Positions 22,874 to 36,400 are shown, numbered from the stretch's first letter. The stretch is 64,000 nt of DNA from Pseudoips prasinana (GCA_951640165.1 OX621255.1:21550001-21614000); one strand, 5' to 3'. The notes: generated from the sequence alone by a model not told the origin. Numbers and translations: made by a program.

Positions 22874-23378
22874 ATGGATTGTGTACATAAGGGTAAGTAG
22901 TTTTGTTTTAGTTAATTTTTATCACAGGATCTTCATTATTTAATTTTATTAAATTAAATGTTTCGATAAAAGTGGACTTTTTCACCCATATTTTTGAATT
23001 CAATAGTCAAAATATTACATGTCCACTCATGTCCACTCTGTAAAATCTATTTTATATGATTCTCACAAGTATCTAGTAGTAATTAGTAGAAAAAAATATT
23101 GCGAATTATTTGCACAACTAATTTTTTTCTTTTTTTTTCTTTAAACAGTTTTCACCGTCTCAAAAATGGACTTTTTTGAAGAATGGCTAAAACACCCGAA
23201 GGAAACGCGAAACGTGGAGCTCTTTCGGTTTATATCTTTGAGACATGACTTTGATGGTGTTACGGAGCAGTCCCTGAGAGACGTCAAGGTCATCATCTCA
23301 AAATATTCTTCAAAATTGGCTGAAAAGTGGAGCAGCTGTGCAAGAAATAGCAGCTGTGCAAAGAATAGCTACGAATAG
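22874..23378 (+). CDS. Unidentified ORF A of the inverted-repeat element (spliced)
   Basis: A short first exon (22874-22892, ATG...CATAAGG before GTAAGT) can join to 23149 after a T-rich tract and ACAG. This gives an in-frame N-terminus leading into KMDFFEEWLKHPKETRN and ending ...NSSCAKNSYE at 23378. If unspliced, the frame starts at 23166. No family is recognised. The final residues come from an 18-bp tandem repeat (AGCAGCTGTGCAAGAAAT, 23331-23366), where ORF B opens in the +1 frame. Confidence 0.4.
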
Positions 23379-23604
23379 AGATTTACTTAATATGTTATTG
23401 ATAACATCTGACCCTGTAATAAATGGTTTAAGAGAAATTCCCCGGAAGAAAATAGGTTCATTCCCTATCGAAGTCCTAGATTTATTAGTTCAACCTAGCT
23501 TTAAGGAACAAAATGTTAATATAGTTTCTAGTTTTCATAGTTCTGCCACTCATGATCATGACTATTCAATGGATGATTCATCTGATGATAGTGATGATGA
23601 GTGA
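23338..23604 (+). CDS. Unidentified ORF B, acidic tail
   Basis: It overlaps ORF A by 41 nt in the +1 frame and shows AAVQRIATNRDLLNMLLITS, a predicted helical region, then EIPRKKIGSFPIEVLDLLVQ and an Asp/Ser tail (DYSMDDSSDDSDDE). A and B look like one protein broken by the 18-bp duplication, or joined by frameshifting. Function unknown. AATAAA at 23795-23800 lies downstream. Confidence 0.4.
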   Translation: MQEIAAVQRIATNRDLLNMLLITSDPVINGLREIPRKKIGSFPIEVLDLLVQPSFKEQNVNIVSSFHSSATHDHDYSMDDSSDDSDDE

Positions 23605-23950
23605 TCGATTTAGTTTTTAAGTAGGTATTTTATGTATCTGATATTAGATTTTATAGTTACATTTATAGTTAAATTTATTTATAAAATTGTTTAAAAAAAT
23701 ATTGTGTTTTTATTTCACTATACCTGCTCAAACGACCAATGGACCTCAAATAGTATTATGACCCTTATATCTTTGCTTAATAACCTCATTTATAAATAAA
23801 AATCGAAACAAATAATATTGTCCAGCTAGCTTGTTCTACACGAACCACTGTGAGTCGCCCTGAGGGAATTCCTTTGGTAGGTATTCCCTGGCTGGCCTGG
23901 CTAGATGAGATGGGGTGGTGATATTCGTTGCCGTCAGCCACACAGCATAT

Positions 23951-25845
23951 TCAGATGGCTGAGGCTTCTCCCGACCCTTAACTAAGACCGGCTTCCTGAA
24001 GTCAAGGAAATAAAAGTTATAGTACAATAATTGCTCAGTCGAACAACCCTTTGCAGTCTGATCGTAAAATCATGACCTAAGTAAGGTATTTTCATCTAAG
24101 TAAGGTATTTTCACTTAAATTATCATGACTGGATCTTATCAACTTTAAAATAGGGCTGCTTTTTTTTTTGTAAAGTTAGATTTGATGAGTGGTTGAGCGT
24201 AGTACTGACCCCTTTAATATAAATTTACTCCTGATTTAGTATTGATTATATTTGCAGTTTTAGATTTACACAACGTATCATCAACAAACTATGTTGATGA
24301 TACGTGTGTTAACATTTCTTAGACGTATAAATTACTCTTTTCAAAATGATAAAGTACTTTTATCAAAAACGTAACCTATGTTAATAGTATGGGTATTTTT
24401 GTTCATATTTATTCAGAGGTTTTATAGTTTAGTCGACTGAGAATTTATTGTGAGGAGTCTTAAAAGAAACTGCTTCCTTACTTAGACAACCTACTTTGCT
24501 ATGCTAGCTTTAATGTAGTAGGAAAGTAGGTAGTTTTGTTACACAACTATAGTATTTCAAAGTGTAAGCAACAGAACCATAATAAATATTCATTACTTAA
24601 ATTTTGCGAGGCAATGCATCGTCACATCGTTACAATTGGCGTTTATTATTATGATAGCGCGATATATTAATAGGTAGCATTTAGTTTAACGATCATGGTA
24701 TTTTCTGTAAAGGTTATTCCACTTTTGATGTTATCTACTTACTACTAGACCCATACATTGATATAATATGCTTAGAGAATCATCAATCCTGACGCACTCC
24801 GCACTTTATATGTGAACCTACAAGTACATCGTCCCAAGTATGTAATAATACTATTAAGTTATTGAAAGACGACTGTACTGGCTAGTGATTAGCTAGTATA
24901 CATATTTCAATGGAATGAAATTATCCTTCACGTGAGATTTTGTTTTCTTATGTTTTGTGGTCATTACATTTAAAAGTAGAATGATATAATTTTATATACA
25001 CATCATCCTGTTTTTTTGTAATTCCATTTATTCCAATTTCTTCCAATCAATTCCAATTGCTCGTATTTATCAATAAAATGAACAAAGAATAGTGTGTGTT
25101 TACAAAAAGCGCTGCGCTATCCCGCTATATACTTTACTACACTATGTACTGCGAAGATTGGCAACTTTACAAAATAAAGATTCGCCATTAGGGAGACAAT
25201 TTTTGATCTAAATTAATAATGATTGACGATATTTTCGAAATTGCATTTTCGGATCACATATTCGTGGATATTCTTGATTTTTACTTATAGAATTATTATA
25301 TTAGATTTCATCGATTTCATTTGATTATTTGTACGGCAGAATTCACGTTTTTATGCCGCTTAGTTTCCGACTTCAAATTTAAAAATCAAAGATTTTACGG
25401 ATATCAAACATGAAATGGTATAAGCACTTTTCAAACATGATATATGTATTATTATGATATACTTATAAGGAACGTTAAATAAAAATATCAGTTTAATAAA
25501 CGTCTAAGTTAAACAGAATAGACACCAGGAAAAAGTTAGTACATTAATATTGGCACAGATATTTTCATCCTCAAATCAAGTGTGTAAATGCGTATCGGAA
25601 TTAGTCTCAGATTCATGAAAATTATTTTTGTTTTATTATGTAGTATATTTTTTTAATACAGTTTTATTATATATTTCATTCATTTATTTACTTCAATAAC
25701 AATATACATTGTGTTTGAATTACATTCTTATAGACAAAATTACATAATACCATACTTATTACACATAATTTAAACAATAATAACAGTTGTACGTGAAATA
25801 TTATAGTTTCTGTTGGTAATTCTCATAAAAAAATAAAATTATGTT
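23951..25845. other. AT-rich stretch without a supported gene
   Basis: Only a short hairpin (24273-24305, 14-bp arms) stands out. The missing first exon of 4E-T could be here or farther upstream; I found no convincing ATG exon ending in the required phase. Confidence 0.4.
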
Positions 25846-25856
25846 ACTAATTAGCA

Positions 25857-27001
25857 GACAATTAGACCACATACATACGCTGCGGCAAGTTATACAGAAG
25901 ACCGAAGAGTATAACAAGCCACTGTGCTTAGCGTTTGTGGACTATGAGAAAGCCTTTGATTCTATCGAAACATGGGCCGTGCTGAGGTCTCTCATAAGGT
26001 GCCAAATTGACTACCGGTATATCGAGGTGATAAAGTGTTTGTATGAAAACGCCACTATGTCAGTGCGACTCCAGGACCAGATCTCGAAACCTATCCACTT
26101 GCAGCGAGGCGTGAGACAGGGAGATGTTATATCTCCGAAACTGTTCACCGCTGCATTGGAAGACGTCTTCAAGCTTCTGGACTGGAAAGGCTTTGGCATC
26201 AATGTCAATGGCGAGTACATCACTCACCTTCGATTTGCCGATGATATCGTAGTCATGGCTGAGACCATGGAAGACCTCGGTACAATGCTCGATGACCTCA
26301 GCAGAGTCTCTCAACAAGTGGGTCTGAAAATGAACATGGATAAGACGAAAATCATGTCAAACGTCCATGTTGCACCCACTCAATTGAAAGTTGGTAACTC
26401 TGCACTCGAAGTTGTAGAGAACTATATTTACCTAGGACAGACCATCCAACTAGGTAGGTCCAACTTCGAGAAGGAGGTCAATCGTAGAATCCAACTCGGA
26501 TGGGCAGCGTTCGGGAAGCTACGTAAAATCTTCTCGTCCAAAATACCGCAGTGTCTCAAGTCGAAAGTCTTCGACCAGTGTGTGTTGCCAGTGATGACAT
26601 ACGGAACAGAGACGTGGTCGCTCACTATGGGCCTTATTAGAAGGCTCAAGGTCACCCAAAGAGCAATGGAGAGGGCTATGCTCGGAGTTTCCCTGCGGGA
26701 TCGCATCAGAAATGTCGAAATCCGCAGGCGAACCAAAGTCACCGACATAGCCCGAAGAATTGCCAAGCTGAAGTGGCAGTGGGCAGGGCACATAGCTCGT
26801 AGAGCCGACGGCCGTTGGGGCAGAAAGGTTCTCGAGTGGCGACCACGAACCGGAAGACGCAGCGTGGGCAGGCCCCCTACAAGATGGACCGATGATCTTG
26901 TGCGGGTCGCTGGAAACTGCTGGATGCGAATAGCACAAGACCGGCAATTGTGGAGATCTTTGGGGGAGGCCTTTGTCCAGCAGTGGACGTCTTTCGGCTG
27001 A
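25857..27001 (+). CDS. LINE reverse transcriptase, C-terminal two thirds (open)
   Basis: The frame runs open from 25841 to the stop at 26999-27001. Counting from 25841, motif A AFVDYEKAFD is at residues 31-40, RQGD of motif B at 92-95 and the catalytic FADD box at 132-135. The tail has LRDRIRNVEIRRR and KWQWAGHIARR, then an Arg-rich GRRSVGRPPTRW segment, common in insect RTE-type elements. The endonuclease and N-terminal RT are missing through 5' truncation. No stops or frameshifts suggests a recent insertion. It lies ~270 bp upstream of the first 4E-T exon found, same strand. Several antisense frames over it are shadows. Confidence 0.9.
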
Positions 27002-27020
27002 TATGATGATGATGATGATG
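25857..27020 (+). mobile_element. 5'-truncated LINE (family 2) with 11-bp target duplication
   Basis: ACTAATTAGCA occurs at 25846-25856 and again at 27021-27031, directly flanking the element. The 3' end is a short ATG/GAT repeat tail instead of poly(A), as in RTE-type LINEs. The first codons of the open frame lie in the flank, so the apparent start codon is accidental. Confidence 0.92.
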
Positions 27021-27293
27021 ACTAATTAGCACAGTTTTTCTGAAACCATTTAAAATACTTAGCTATGCGGTCCGGCTTATGGCTGTATATATAACTTAAG
27101 TCACGGAGCCCATGTGCGACTCGGACTCACTCTTGGCCAAGTATTCTAGACTAAATGAAAGTTTTCTCTCGGAAAAATCTTACGTATCCAATACACTGTA
27201 TAAAATGATTCCTGTTTTGTCTTATACTGGGCAGCTGTAAAATAACAAAATACCACTGTTTATTATTAATTTCTGAATAATGTATTGTTGTAG

Positions 27294-27465
27294 GCGAGGA
27301 CAACAACGTATCGGGGGGCGGCAGCGGCGACCCCGCGGTGCTGGCGATGGGGCCGGCCCGTAAGCCGCTCACCTACACCCGTGACGAACTGATGCGCCTG
27401 CGTCATTCGCCGCTGGTCAAACGCAACCTGGAGAACGCCTTTGCGGGCTGTGAGGCTTTGGCACT
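27294..27465 (+). CDS. 4E-T: 4E-T exon 1 (first found): eIF4E-binding motif
   Basis: Acceptor TTGTTGTAG, donor GTGAGT. The exon starts with two bases completing a codon and ends two bases into one. The canonical Y-x4-L-phi motif YTRDELM is at 27374-27394, followed by RLRHSPLVKR. Downstream of a Gly-rich lead it contains RKPLTYTRDELM. Confidence 0.92.
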
Positions 27466-30400
27466 GTGAGTAAACGTCACTGTGATAATAAATAAATTAT
27501 GTAATAGTGCTTGCTCTTGGTTGAATATCATCTGCAGCGACTTCTGTCAATGAAGACTAGCCAACTATCCAGAACATATTTATTGAAGTGCATGAGTATA
27601 TGCAAACTCAGGTACACTCTCTCATAATCAGATAGGACGGCTTTCACGTCCAAGTAACGGTCCAACAACTTTAAGTGCTTTCCGAGGCACGGGCGCATGA
27701 CACCTCCAACTTCCAGATTCCGGGCTGCTACCAAACAGAAAAATCCCAATAACACGTTTTGTCCGCGATTTGAACCCTCTATCTGATTAAGGCGGATTAC
27801 TAATATATGTGCAATAAACTTTTCCCAAAATATCACATCGTAATATCGCAATTTTTTATTTTTTAAAAAATATTCAGCCTGTTGGGGTCGCAGTCAACTT
27901 AAGTTTTCTGGTACCAGTCAACTTAAGTTTTCTCGTAAGGGAATAAAATGCGTAATGAAACTAGGGCGATAAGTTTTAGGTGTAGTGAAATTTGACCATA
28001 AAAATTTCACAAAGGGCAGTACTGAACTCTATTCGGGATCCAAAATGGCAAATTCCCAGGATGTAGCAGGCAGTGTTTTGAAAGATATAAATTATTCCTT
28101 TTGAAGAATGTGAATCGGTATAAATATTCAGTAGTCACAGCACTTCACTTTTCACGCTATTTAAGCTGCGTTAAACTTTATAATTTATAGCCTATGTGTT
28201 ATTCGGTATATAAGCTGTATCACTACAAAGTTTCACTAAAGTCCGTTCCGTAGTTTTTGCGTGAAAGTGTTACACACATCCATGCTCACAAACTTTTGCA
28301 TTTATAATATTAGAAGGATTTGTCCAGAAAGATTATTATGTGAAATGTTGTTTCAGTGTATTGAAGAAACGTTCCGATTCGCCCAATGAAGACGACCGAG
28401 GCGCTAGGGGCGATGCACCCAACGAGAACCATAAGGTATACGACCAAATACCCGACAATGATAAGGTACAATAAAATATTTCTGATTTGAACTAACATCA
28501 TGCTATCCAGACGCTTCCTCATAGGGTACACGGCGACCAAGGTTAACATTATCATAATAATACGACATTATAACATTCTGTTTCATTTCCGCTCATCTAC
28601 AGGCTGGCCGAGATGTTGACGTTTAAACGCAAAATTTACTTTATGATGAGGAGTATCCTAATCACCCCCATGTTTGTTCTACGATTTTGCGTAGATTTCC
28701 AGATATAATTATTATTTAATGATTTTTTTTCATAAATTTCACATAAAATCAGTTTATGATTTTTTTCTCGTTCTATTGAACATTTCTGGTTCAGTTTTTT
28801 GTGATAACTAATTAGCATAGTTTAACCTAATACCCTAAAAAGTATGTTTATTATTGCAGAACTGATTAAGAATTTATTTGAAAGTTCAAAATTAGGGTAT
28901 GAGCTCATAAATTTACAAAGTATAAAAAAAAAAACGCATTATCTTAGAACATACATGGGGGTGATTCGGATTCTCCTCATCATAAAGTATCAAAATTTTG
29001 CGTTTGAACGTCAACACCTCGGCCACCCTGTATATTCATAACATTAATACAAATATAACCTGCATCATCATGTCAGCTGAAAGATGTCCACTGCTGAACA
29101 AAGGTCTCCCCAAGATCTCCACAATGACCGGTCTTGTGTTATCCGTATCCACCGGCTTTCCGCTACCATTGCAAGATGACTGCTGTTCGCTACAAGATAA
29201 GCTAGGGTGGTAATATACGTTCAAATCAAAATCAATTTCAAAATTCATTTATTCCGTTATAATATTACACTTGTGTGGAATCGTAATTTTTTACCCAACC
29301 GTGCAGTGCATGATGTGGCAACTACTGAGAAACACTGGCAGAAAATTCAGCAGGAATCCTTTTTCAAATATTTAATCGGATTATATTTGAAACGAATTTT
29401 GTCAAGTAACTAGTAAGAAAATAGAAAAAATAAGTCTAAATAACATTAAACAAAATCTCTAAACTAAAGATTTTTTGTCAAACGAGCTGTACCCTGCGCG
29501 CGTTACTACGCCACAAACTAAAGCAAATTTAAAATAAAGAAAGATTCATGATAGTGGCGCCATCTGCCGAAAATTGGTCGTACGTCAGAAACCTTCGTGG
29601 GCTTATGCACAACACTTTGTTGAAGATCATAACATGATCAAATGCACAGTTTATGATTCTACAAACGACATACAGACAAACATTCATTTATATTTATGTA
29701 TACACAACCATTTATTTCATAATTAAATAATGTCGTTCGTATACAATAACCGATCGTCATACTGAATTTCGATCTTCAAAATAGCGAATAACTGTAACCC
29801 TCAGTCCGTCAAAATAGTAGCGTTAAAATAAATTAAAAAGTAAACCAACCTAAACCTTTAGTTTTTAGCGAAATATTGACAGAAAATATATCAATTTGTC
29901 TATGATCAGCCTCTTCATATCAGATTCATGGATTCCAATACCATCCCTACGTTTTGACCTGTAGGACCTCATACAGGATATTTCATGCATGATCTTCCTT
30001 AAAAACCTTAGGGAAATAAGTTTAAGAGAACGGCTCCTTACAATTCATGTTGTCATATTGTGTTTTGCCTATGTTCTTTCATTCATACTTGTTCATTTCG
30101 CATGAAATTAATCGTCTTTGAATTTCATGTTTTTCGTTAATTATAACGTAAATTAACATTGAAAATTATATTCTATACGAATTTTATTAAAATCCTGGAT
30201 GATTTTCTATCAATGTAAATTTTTGTAGGGTGTGTACGGGCGCGATCGAGACCGCGAGCGTCGTTCGGCGGATCCGCGAGAGCGCGTGCGCAAGGAGAGC
30301 GAGCCGAGTGGCGGGGGCATCGTTCTGTCCCCCCAGCGCCGTTCCTTTACCTCGGGCTGCGGGGCCCCGACAGCTGCCCCGCCTGCGCCGCCCCCGCAGA

Positions 30401-33400
30401 TTGGCCGAACGAGACCGGAGTCCCCGTTAGCTCCGCCCTCAGCGGCTGCTGCTCAAATTCCAGCGCATCCAGCGAAACCTGATCAAGGTAAATCCATTTT
30501 CAATTAGTTACAGGCACCATCTCTGTTTAGCTTCGCTTAGTAATCAATATTTTTAATATAAATATATAATTATGTAGACAATTTTACTTGAATAAAAAAT
30601 GTATTATTATTATTAATTTTTAAAGTAAAAATGAAATGTTCAGTATTTCAATGATAAATTTATTTGGTTTTGCTATCAGACTTTCACTTTTAAAAATGAT
30701 TAAATCACGCAAAAACGGCTTAACGGATTTGTGAAATTTGTTAGTTAGACCTAGTCGTATTTCGGCCAGTGTCAATACACTAGCCATCTCCGCGGGACAT
30801 ATTGTACGCAGTGCACAAGTGTGCGCGAACACTCAGGGGCACTTTCACGACTGGAAACAGTTCAGGTACAGGACCGGCAGTTTTACGTGCTCTCCGAGGC
30901 ACGAGGGGGTGTAAATATCAGACTTCGTGCTTTTACTAAGAAGCTTTCTTTGCAGACAAGTCCCAACATCACTTTTTAACCCCAGCTAAGGATTTATTAG
31001 AAGTTTATGGTCTACAAGTTGTTCACTTTTATAAGCATATTTAGCTCATTAACTTAATTCCGCTATTTATGTTAACACCTTGTATAAAAAATAAAAAGGT
31101 TTTTATCCACGTAAACTTTAAAAAAGCGCTTGTAAATAGTTAGAACCTGTTTGTAGTAATATAGATATGTATACATAACTAGCTGACCCGACAGACTTCG
31201 TACTGCCTCAATTGATAAAAGAAATGTGTTTTAGAAAACGTTTATATGGGAAAAGAAACTGACTGTTTTTAGCATTTTCCCGGAATTTATTCGAATTTTT
31301 CTCATCTTTTAAACCTTCCCTAGACCTCCACGAGCATTTCAAGACTTAAGATAAGAAAAATCCGTTCAGCCGTTCTTGAGTTTTAGCGAGACTAACAAAC
31401 AGCAATTGATTTTTATATATATAGATTATTTCTAGTTACATATGTACATTAATGTAGATATTTAGGTACACGGATTACTAAAACATTTATAAAATTTATT
31501 TAATAATAGTAATGATATTTAGCTAGCTTGTATTACGTTGTTGTTATTGTTTAGGTTTAATTATCGAAAAAAGTTTAAGTACCTTCGTCCGTGGCCTCAC
31601 AGTTAAATACTTGTCAACAACACACATTCTTTGTGCGTTTTGTTGTGACGTAGTGTTACGTTTTAGGCCTATAGTAAACTGGCAGTTACAGGTGATGTCC
31701 GTCTTGAGTTTAGACGCACGTTGTACATTACTGCCTACATTTGTATTTTATATACTTGCATTTTATAGTTGAATCAAATATACTTTTAAACTAACGTATC
31801 ATAATTATACAACTGTTGTGTTTGTTTTGTTAGAATTGTTTATTTGTTAATTAAATGTAATAAAAAAGACACGCCCGCACTAGGGAAATAAATATCAGTA
31901 ACGCAGGAGACTTTACAGACAACCTAACGATGAACACAAAGCACAACCAGACTCAGAATAACTACGTATGAGTATGTCTAATAGTTGCTGTCCTCCACAA
32001 CCCTTTGTTTGCATTCGTACTGATGAAATACATTCTTCAAACGACAATGGGACGCGGGCCCGGGTATTTGCGTTCGGTCTCACGTTGAGCGACACTTGCG
32101 GAAAACGTACCTATAAATTATGACGCTCTCGTGCATCTCCCCTTCAGTAACCGGCCAGAGACGAGGTTTCAAATTTTGAGTTCTATTGTCTGGTGAAGCG
32201 TGAAAGCATAAGATCTGCGCCACAGAAGAAATCTCATCGTGAATATTTTTAATTTTATTGGCACACAAAACCGAATACTATCATATCATGACAGCGAGGT
32301 ATACATTAAGGTTTAGTACTAGACAATATTCCTTAACAAGTGACACACCATGACAATTTGAGTAGAAGTAAAAGTGACGCAGGACAGAAAGTAAAATTAT
32401 CTGATAAGACAAACCAAAAAGGTTTTAAGTTCACCGAAGCACGATCCGTAACATCATGATAAAATCGAGTCGCACCTAGGTGAGAACATGCACTTTAATA
32501 CTAATTAATTAAAACTAAAGTCTAATTGTTTGAAGCTTAATTAAGTATCAATCTTATAAGTTAACAAGATTTGACTTCACTTTTTGACATGGAATGTCTG
32601 CCGGCATAATGTTGTATAGAATTATGTATGATGGATAACAGACGCTTACATATTTACAGCTGTAAATAAATAAGCTATTATTACAAATTACTATGGCAGA
32701 GATATAATTGACCATTATGTCTTATGGTTAAAAATATGTTTTGTTACCCAGGTGGTGGCGGCGCGGGCGGCGGGCGCCGCATCGGCTCGGGGCGCATCAT
32801 GGTGCGCGACGTGCCGGCGGCGGGCTGGGACGAGCCCGAGTACGCGCGCGAGCCGCGGCCCGAGCGCGAGCACCGCGCCGAGCGCGAGCACCGCAACGAG
32901 AGGCCCGCGCTCGAGCCCTACCGCCCGCCGCGCGACCGCGACCACGACCGGCCAAGGAACACCGCCGAGAGGTAACTATTAGATCTTTTTTATTTTTTTT
33001 TATTCCGTGTTACGGCTCTGGCTTCTTCGGCCTTATGAGCCTTCAGTAAATATATTTTTATATCATTTATTTCCGTCATTGTCAAGTAAAGTCCGTCACA
33101 GTCAAGTCATACAGTCCTTGTCCAACCCCAGTAAAGCAGTGGAGACTTTACAGAGGCTTATATGGAGTTTTGGATACGACACAGAAAATCGCAATTCACG
33201 GCAATATGGCACTTTCCTTCACTTGTGTACGTTGTCGAAGATGTTATGTCTAATAATCCACCATATTTACACATAAAAACTCGAATTTACACCAGTTTTT
33301 GAAAATGAAACAATGCCCCGATGCGTCTTATTCCGCGTTGGCGCCAAAACTCCCATTAGATCCTTTAGTTACGGTGTTACCATATCTATTTTATTTTCTT

Positions 33401-36400
33401 TAACTTGTCTATTTTCCTTTATTTGCAAATGTAATATTGTCATCATGTTAGCAATTTTAATTTATAAATATTATAAGGAGTAAGGGAGCCGGGAGATCCG
33501 TCACATAGGCTCCAAACCTAGTACGGACTCCAGCTCTCGAAGAGCAGCCCGACTGGGGAAGTACCTCCACCTTACAGAAGACATTCCTTAATAATAATTT
33601 AATGTTGTGTTTCTGAGTCAGCAACACTTGTTTGCTGACTCTTAAAGGCCGGCAACGCACCCGCGACTCCTCTGTTGTTGCGAGTGTCTATGGGCGGCTG
33701 TGATCACTTACCATCAGGTGACCCACATACTCGTTTGTCGTCAACTGCCATAAAAAAAACTTAATTTAATAATTTGTAAATAATTTACTTTTTGAGAGAA
33801 ATAAATAAATTTATTATTATTATATCTCAGGATTTGTCCAGAGAGATCAGGATTTTTAGACTATTCTCAGGATTGCGACTAGATTTTCCTAATCTCATTC
33901 TTTTATTGGGAGTAAGACTATTATGGAGCGCGGAAATGCATAAAGATTAGTCTCCATATCAAACAATTCTTTCACCATATCAAAAATATCTTATACTAAT
34001 TTGTTTCATTTCATCACAAAAAACTAAATGGAACGCTCAAATATTAAGTCAGCGTGTCATTTTATTAATCTTCACTACATAGGTCCTTTATCCAATTTAC
34101 CTCTTGTAGTGTCCTTAATATATTTTTTGTTCCTGATAGATGTTTCTTTTTATTGTATAGGTTTGACCGGCGCTCGTTCGGGCGAGACTCCTACTCCTCT
34201 GACATCAAGAGGGAACGGGACGATCGATTCGTCAACGAGAAAATTCGAGACAGGTGAGCTTGGTTATTTCATTTGTTACTACTGAACGTAATACCAATAT
34301 GTGCTCTAACCCGGTATAGACTGCTAAGCCCAGAATCATCACCATCGTGCGTTCCGAAATCGTGGGCCGAATCTTTTTGTGATGAGCATGATTATTTGAT
34401 GTGTCATCATCACCAGGTAAATATAGTCGTTTACAACTTCGAGTGCAGGGTTTCCAACCTTCACTTGAGTGGGTGCAACATCGAAGTCCAGATATTTTTT
34501 TTCTTATCAATGTCAGTTTTCAAGCCCACTTGTTCAGAGACTACTGAGGTTATCTAGCATTATTATTACACAGTCTCAGACATGTGTACTATTACATTGA
34601 AGGTGAATACTTGCCATTGACATTGATGCCAAAGCCTTTCCAGTCCAGAAGCTTGTAGACATCTTCCAATGCACCTGTGAACAGTTTAGGAGATATGACC
34701 TCTCCTTGTTTCACGCCTCACTGCAATTGGATAGGTTTAGAGTTCTGGTTCTGAAGTCTGACTGACACGGTGGCGTTCTCGTACAAACACTTTAACACCT
34801 CGATATACCGGTAGTCAATTTGACACCTTGGAAGAGACCTCAGTATGGCCCACGTTTCGTTGGAATCAAAGGATTTCTCGTAGTCCATATAACTAAGCAT
34901 TAAGGCTGGTTATACTCCTCGGTCTACTGTATAACTTCCCGCAGCGTATGAATGTGGTCTATGAACACGACACCACCATGGGACGTTACTCAACCTCCCG
35001 GAAATAGACCTGGTGTCCGGACGGCACGACCATGAGACCTTTGCCTCTAGTACGAGTTCCTGCAGTTTACTTACTCGACCACACGTACAGTTTCGTCCCA
35101 TACATTGAGCACCAGCGCCTCTCGCGGAAACTATTGAGAACTAAAACTCTGGTGCTCAATGTATGGGACGAAACTGTACGTGTGATCGAGTAAGTAAACT
35201 GCAGGAACTCGTACTAGAGGCACTTGAGAGTGCTTTATGTACAGACGCCAGCACATCAAGCTACAAGCAAATCTGTCAAATTTCCCCAATTGAAAGTGAA
35301 CCGTATGCTTATGTGATAACGTTAAAAATCTATAAAATAAATTTGACAGATAGATCGATATCAATGCCTACTAATTAGGTGTTTGATGAGACAGAAATCG
35401 AGGAGCACCATGTTATATGGACCTTTCGACACTGGACACTTGGAATAATAGACGTGATGTTGTATGAGGGTTTTGTCTCATTAGTAATTATGATTTAATC
35501 GGGTTTGTTTTTATTGCAGAGAGGACAACCGTAGATCTGGTGGTCGCTTCTCTCAACGACGCCTTGAGAAAGAAGTTGAACCCGAATGGTAAGAAAATGT
35601 TCTTTATTAAAAATGGACGGTACTGATATTTTATACCCCATAATCTGTTGCTTTCACTGATCTGTAAACCGTCGATAGGGTCAAGCAATTAGTGCGCGGT
35701 CTACCTATAGATAGGTGACCGCAAAATGTTTTAATATCCAAGCATATTAGTGATCCGGAGAGCAGGTTAAACAGGCCTATTGGGTGGATTTAACAACTCT
35801 TGTCATCAGAGAGGTTGCTCAGCTGTGAGGCAGTATCTATACAGGACAACGGCGAATTAATGTTGTCTCATTATACTACTACTACTATCTAGGTACTGTT
35901 CTTGAATGATATCGATATTGTATGTATTTCAGGTTTAGTGGAGGGCCGACATCTCAGCTGGAGACCATCGAGCTGCGCGGTTTCGACGAGCCTACCAAGA
36001 ACAATGGCAACGCGAACAATAAAGAGACTGAGGTGAGTCACAAACTAGAACAGATGCTGTCTTTTCGCCAAAGTTAAATTTACTGAAACTGTTAACGTCA
36101 ATGCTGCTGACACTACAAGAGATTGAATTACAATCATGTGTGTAGGTCAATAATAAACTTGTAATAAACTGATAAATTATAAATAATACTCACATAACTA
36201 TATTATATGATGAATCATTCTCATTGCTCATTGGGGTGGGGTGAAGGGTCATCAACACTTGTTTGCTGACTTTTAAAGGCCGGCAACGCACCCGCGACAC
36301 CTCTGGTGTTGCGAGTGTCCATGGGCGGCGGTAATCACTTACCATTGGGTGACCCACTTGCTCGTTTGTCGCCCTCTGATATATAAAAAAGTTGACTTCG

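Larger units (their letters stand above)
22570..23950 (+). mobile_element. Unclassified element with long inverted ends and own ORFs
   Basis: A strong inverted repeat joins GTAGAACAAACTAGCTGGAC (about 22629-22648) to GTCCAGCTAGCTTGTTCTAC (about 23820-23839). Similarity continues outward (TATCACCACACCATC-type sequence left, its inverted counterpart GGGGTGGTGATATTC right), so the inverted ends are roughly 80-130 bp and imperfect. Inside are a TATA box, a possible 5' UTR, an intron, two overlapping ORFs and AATAAA. No transposase signature was recognised and no target duplication was fixed. Confidence 0.55.

Noticed and set aside
22874..22892. ATG exon as the missing first exon of 4E-T
   Set aside because: It ends one base into a codon and could join 27294 in frame, but it sits inside the inverted-repeat element with its own downstream exon, so the phase match is probably chance.
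26428..26947. Minus-strand ORFs over the family 2 LINE
   Set aside because: They are complements of the reverse transcriptase coding region.
30230..30430. Alternative frame over exon 3 of 4E-T
   Set aside because: The frame 30229-30487 joins neighbouring exons in phase; the other does not.
32715..32945. Minus-strand and second-frame ORFs over exon 4
   Set aside because: GC-rich shadow frames of the 4E-T exon.
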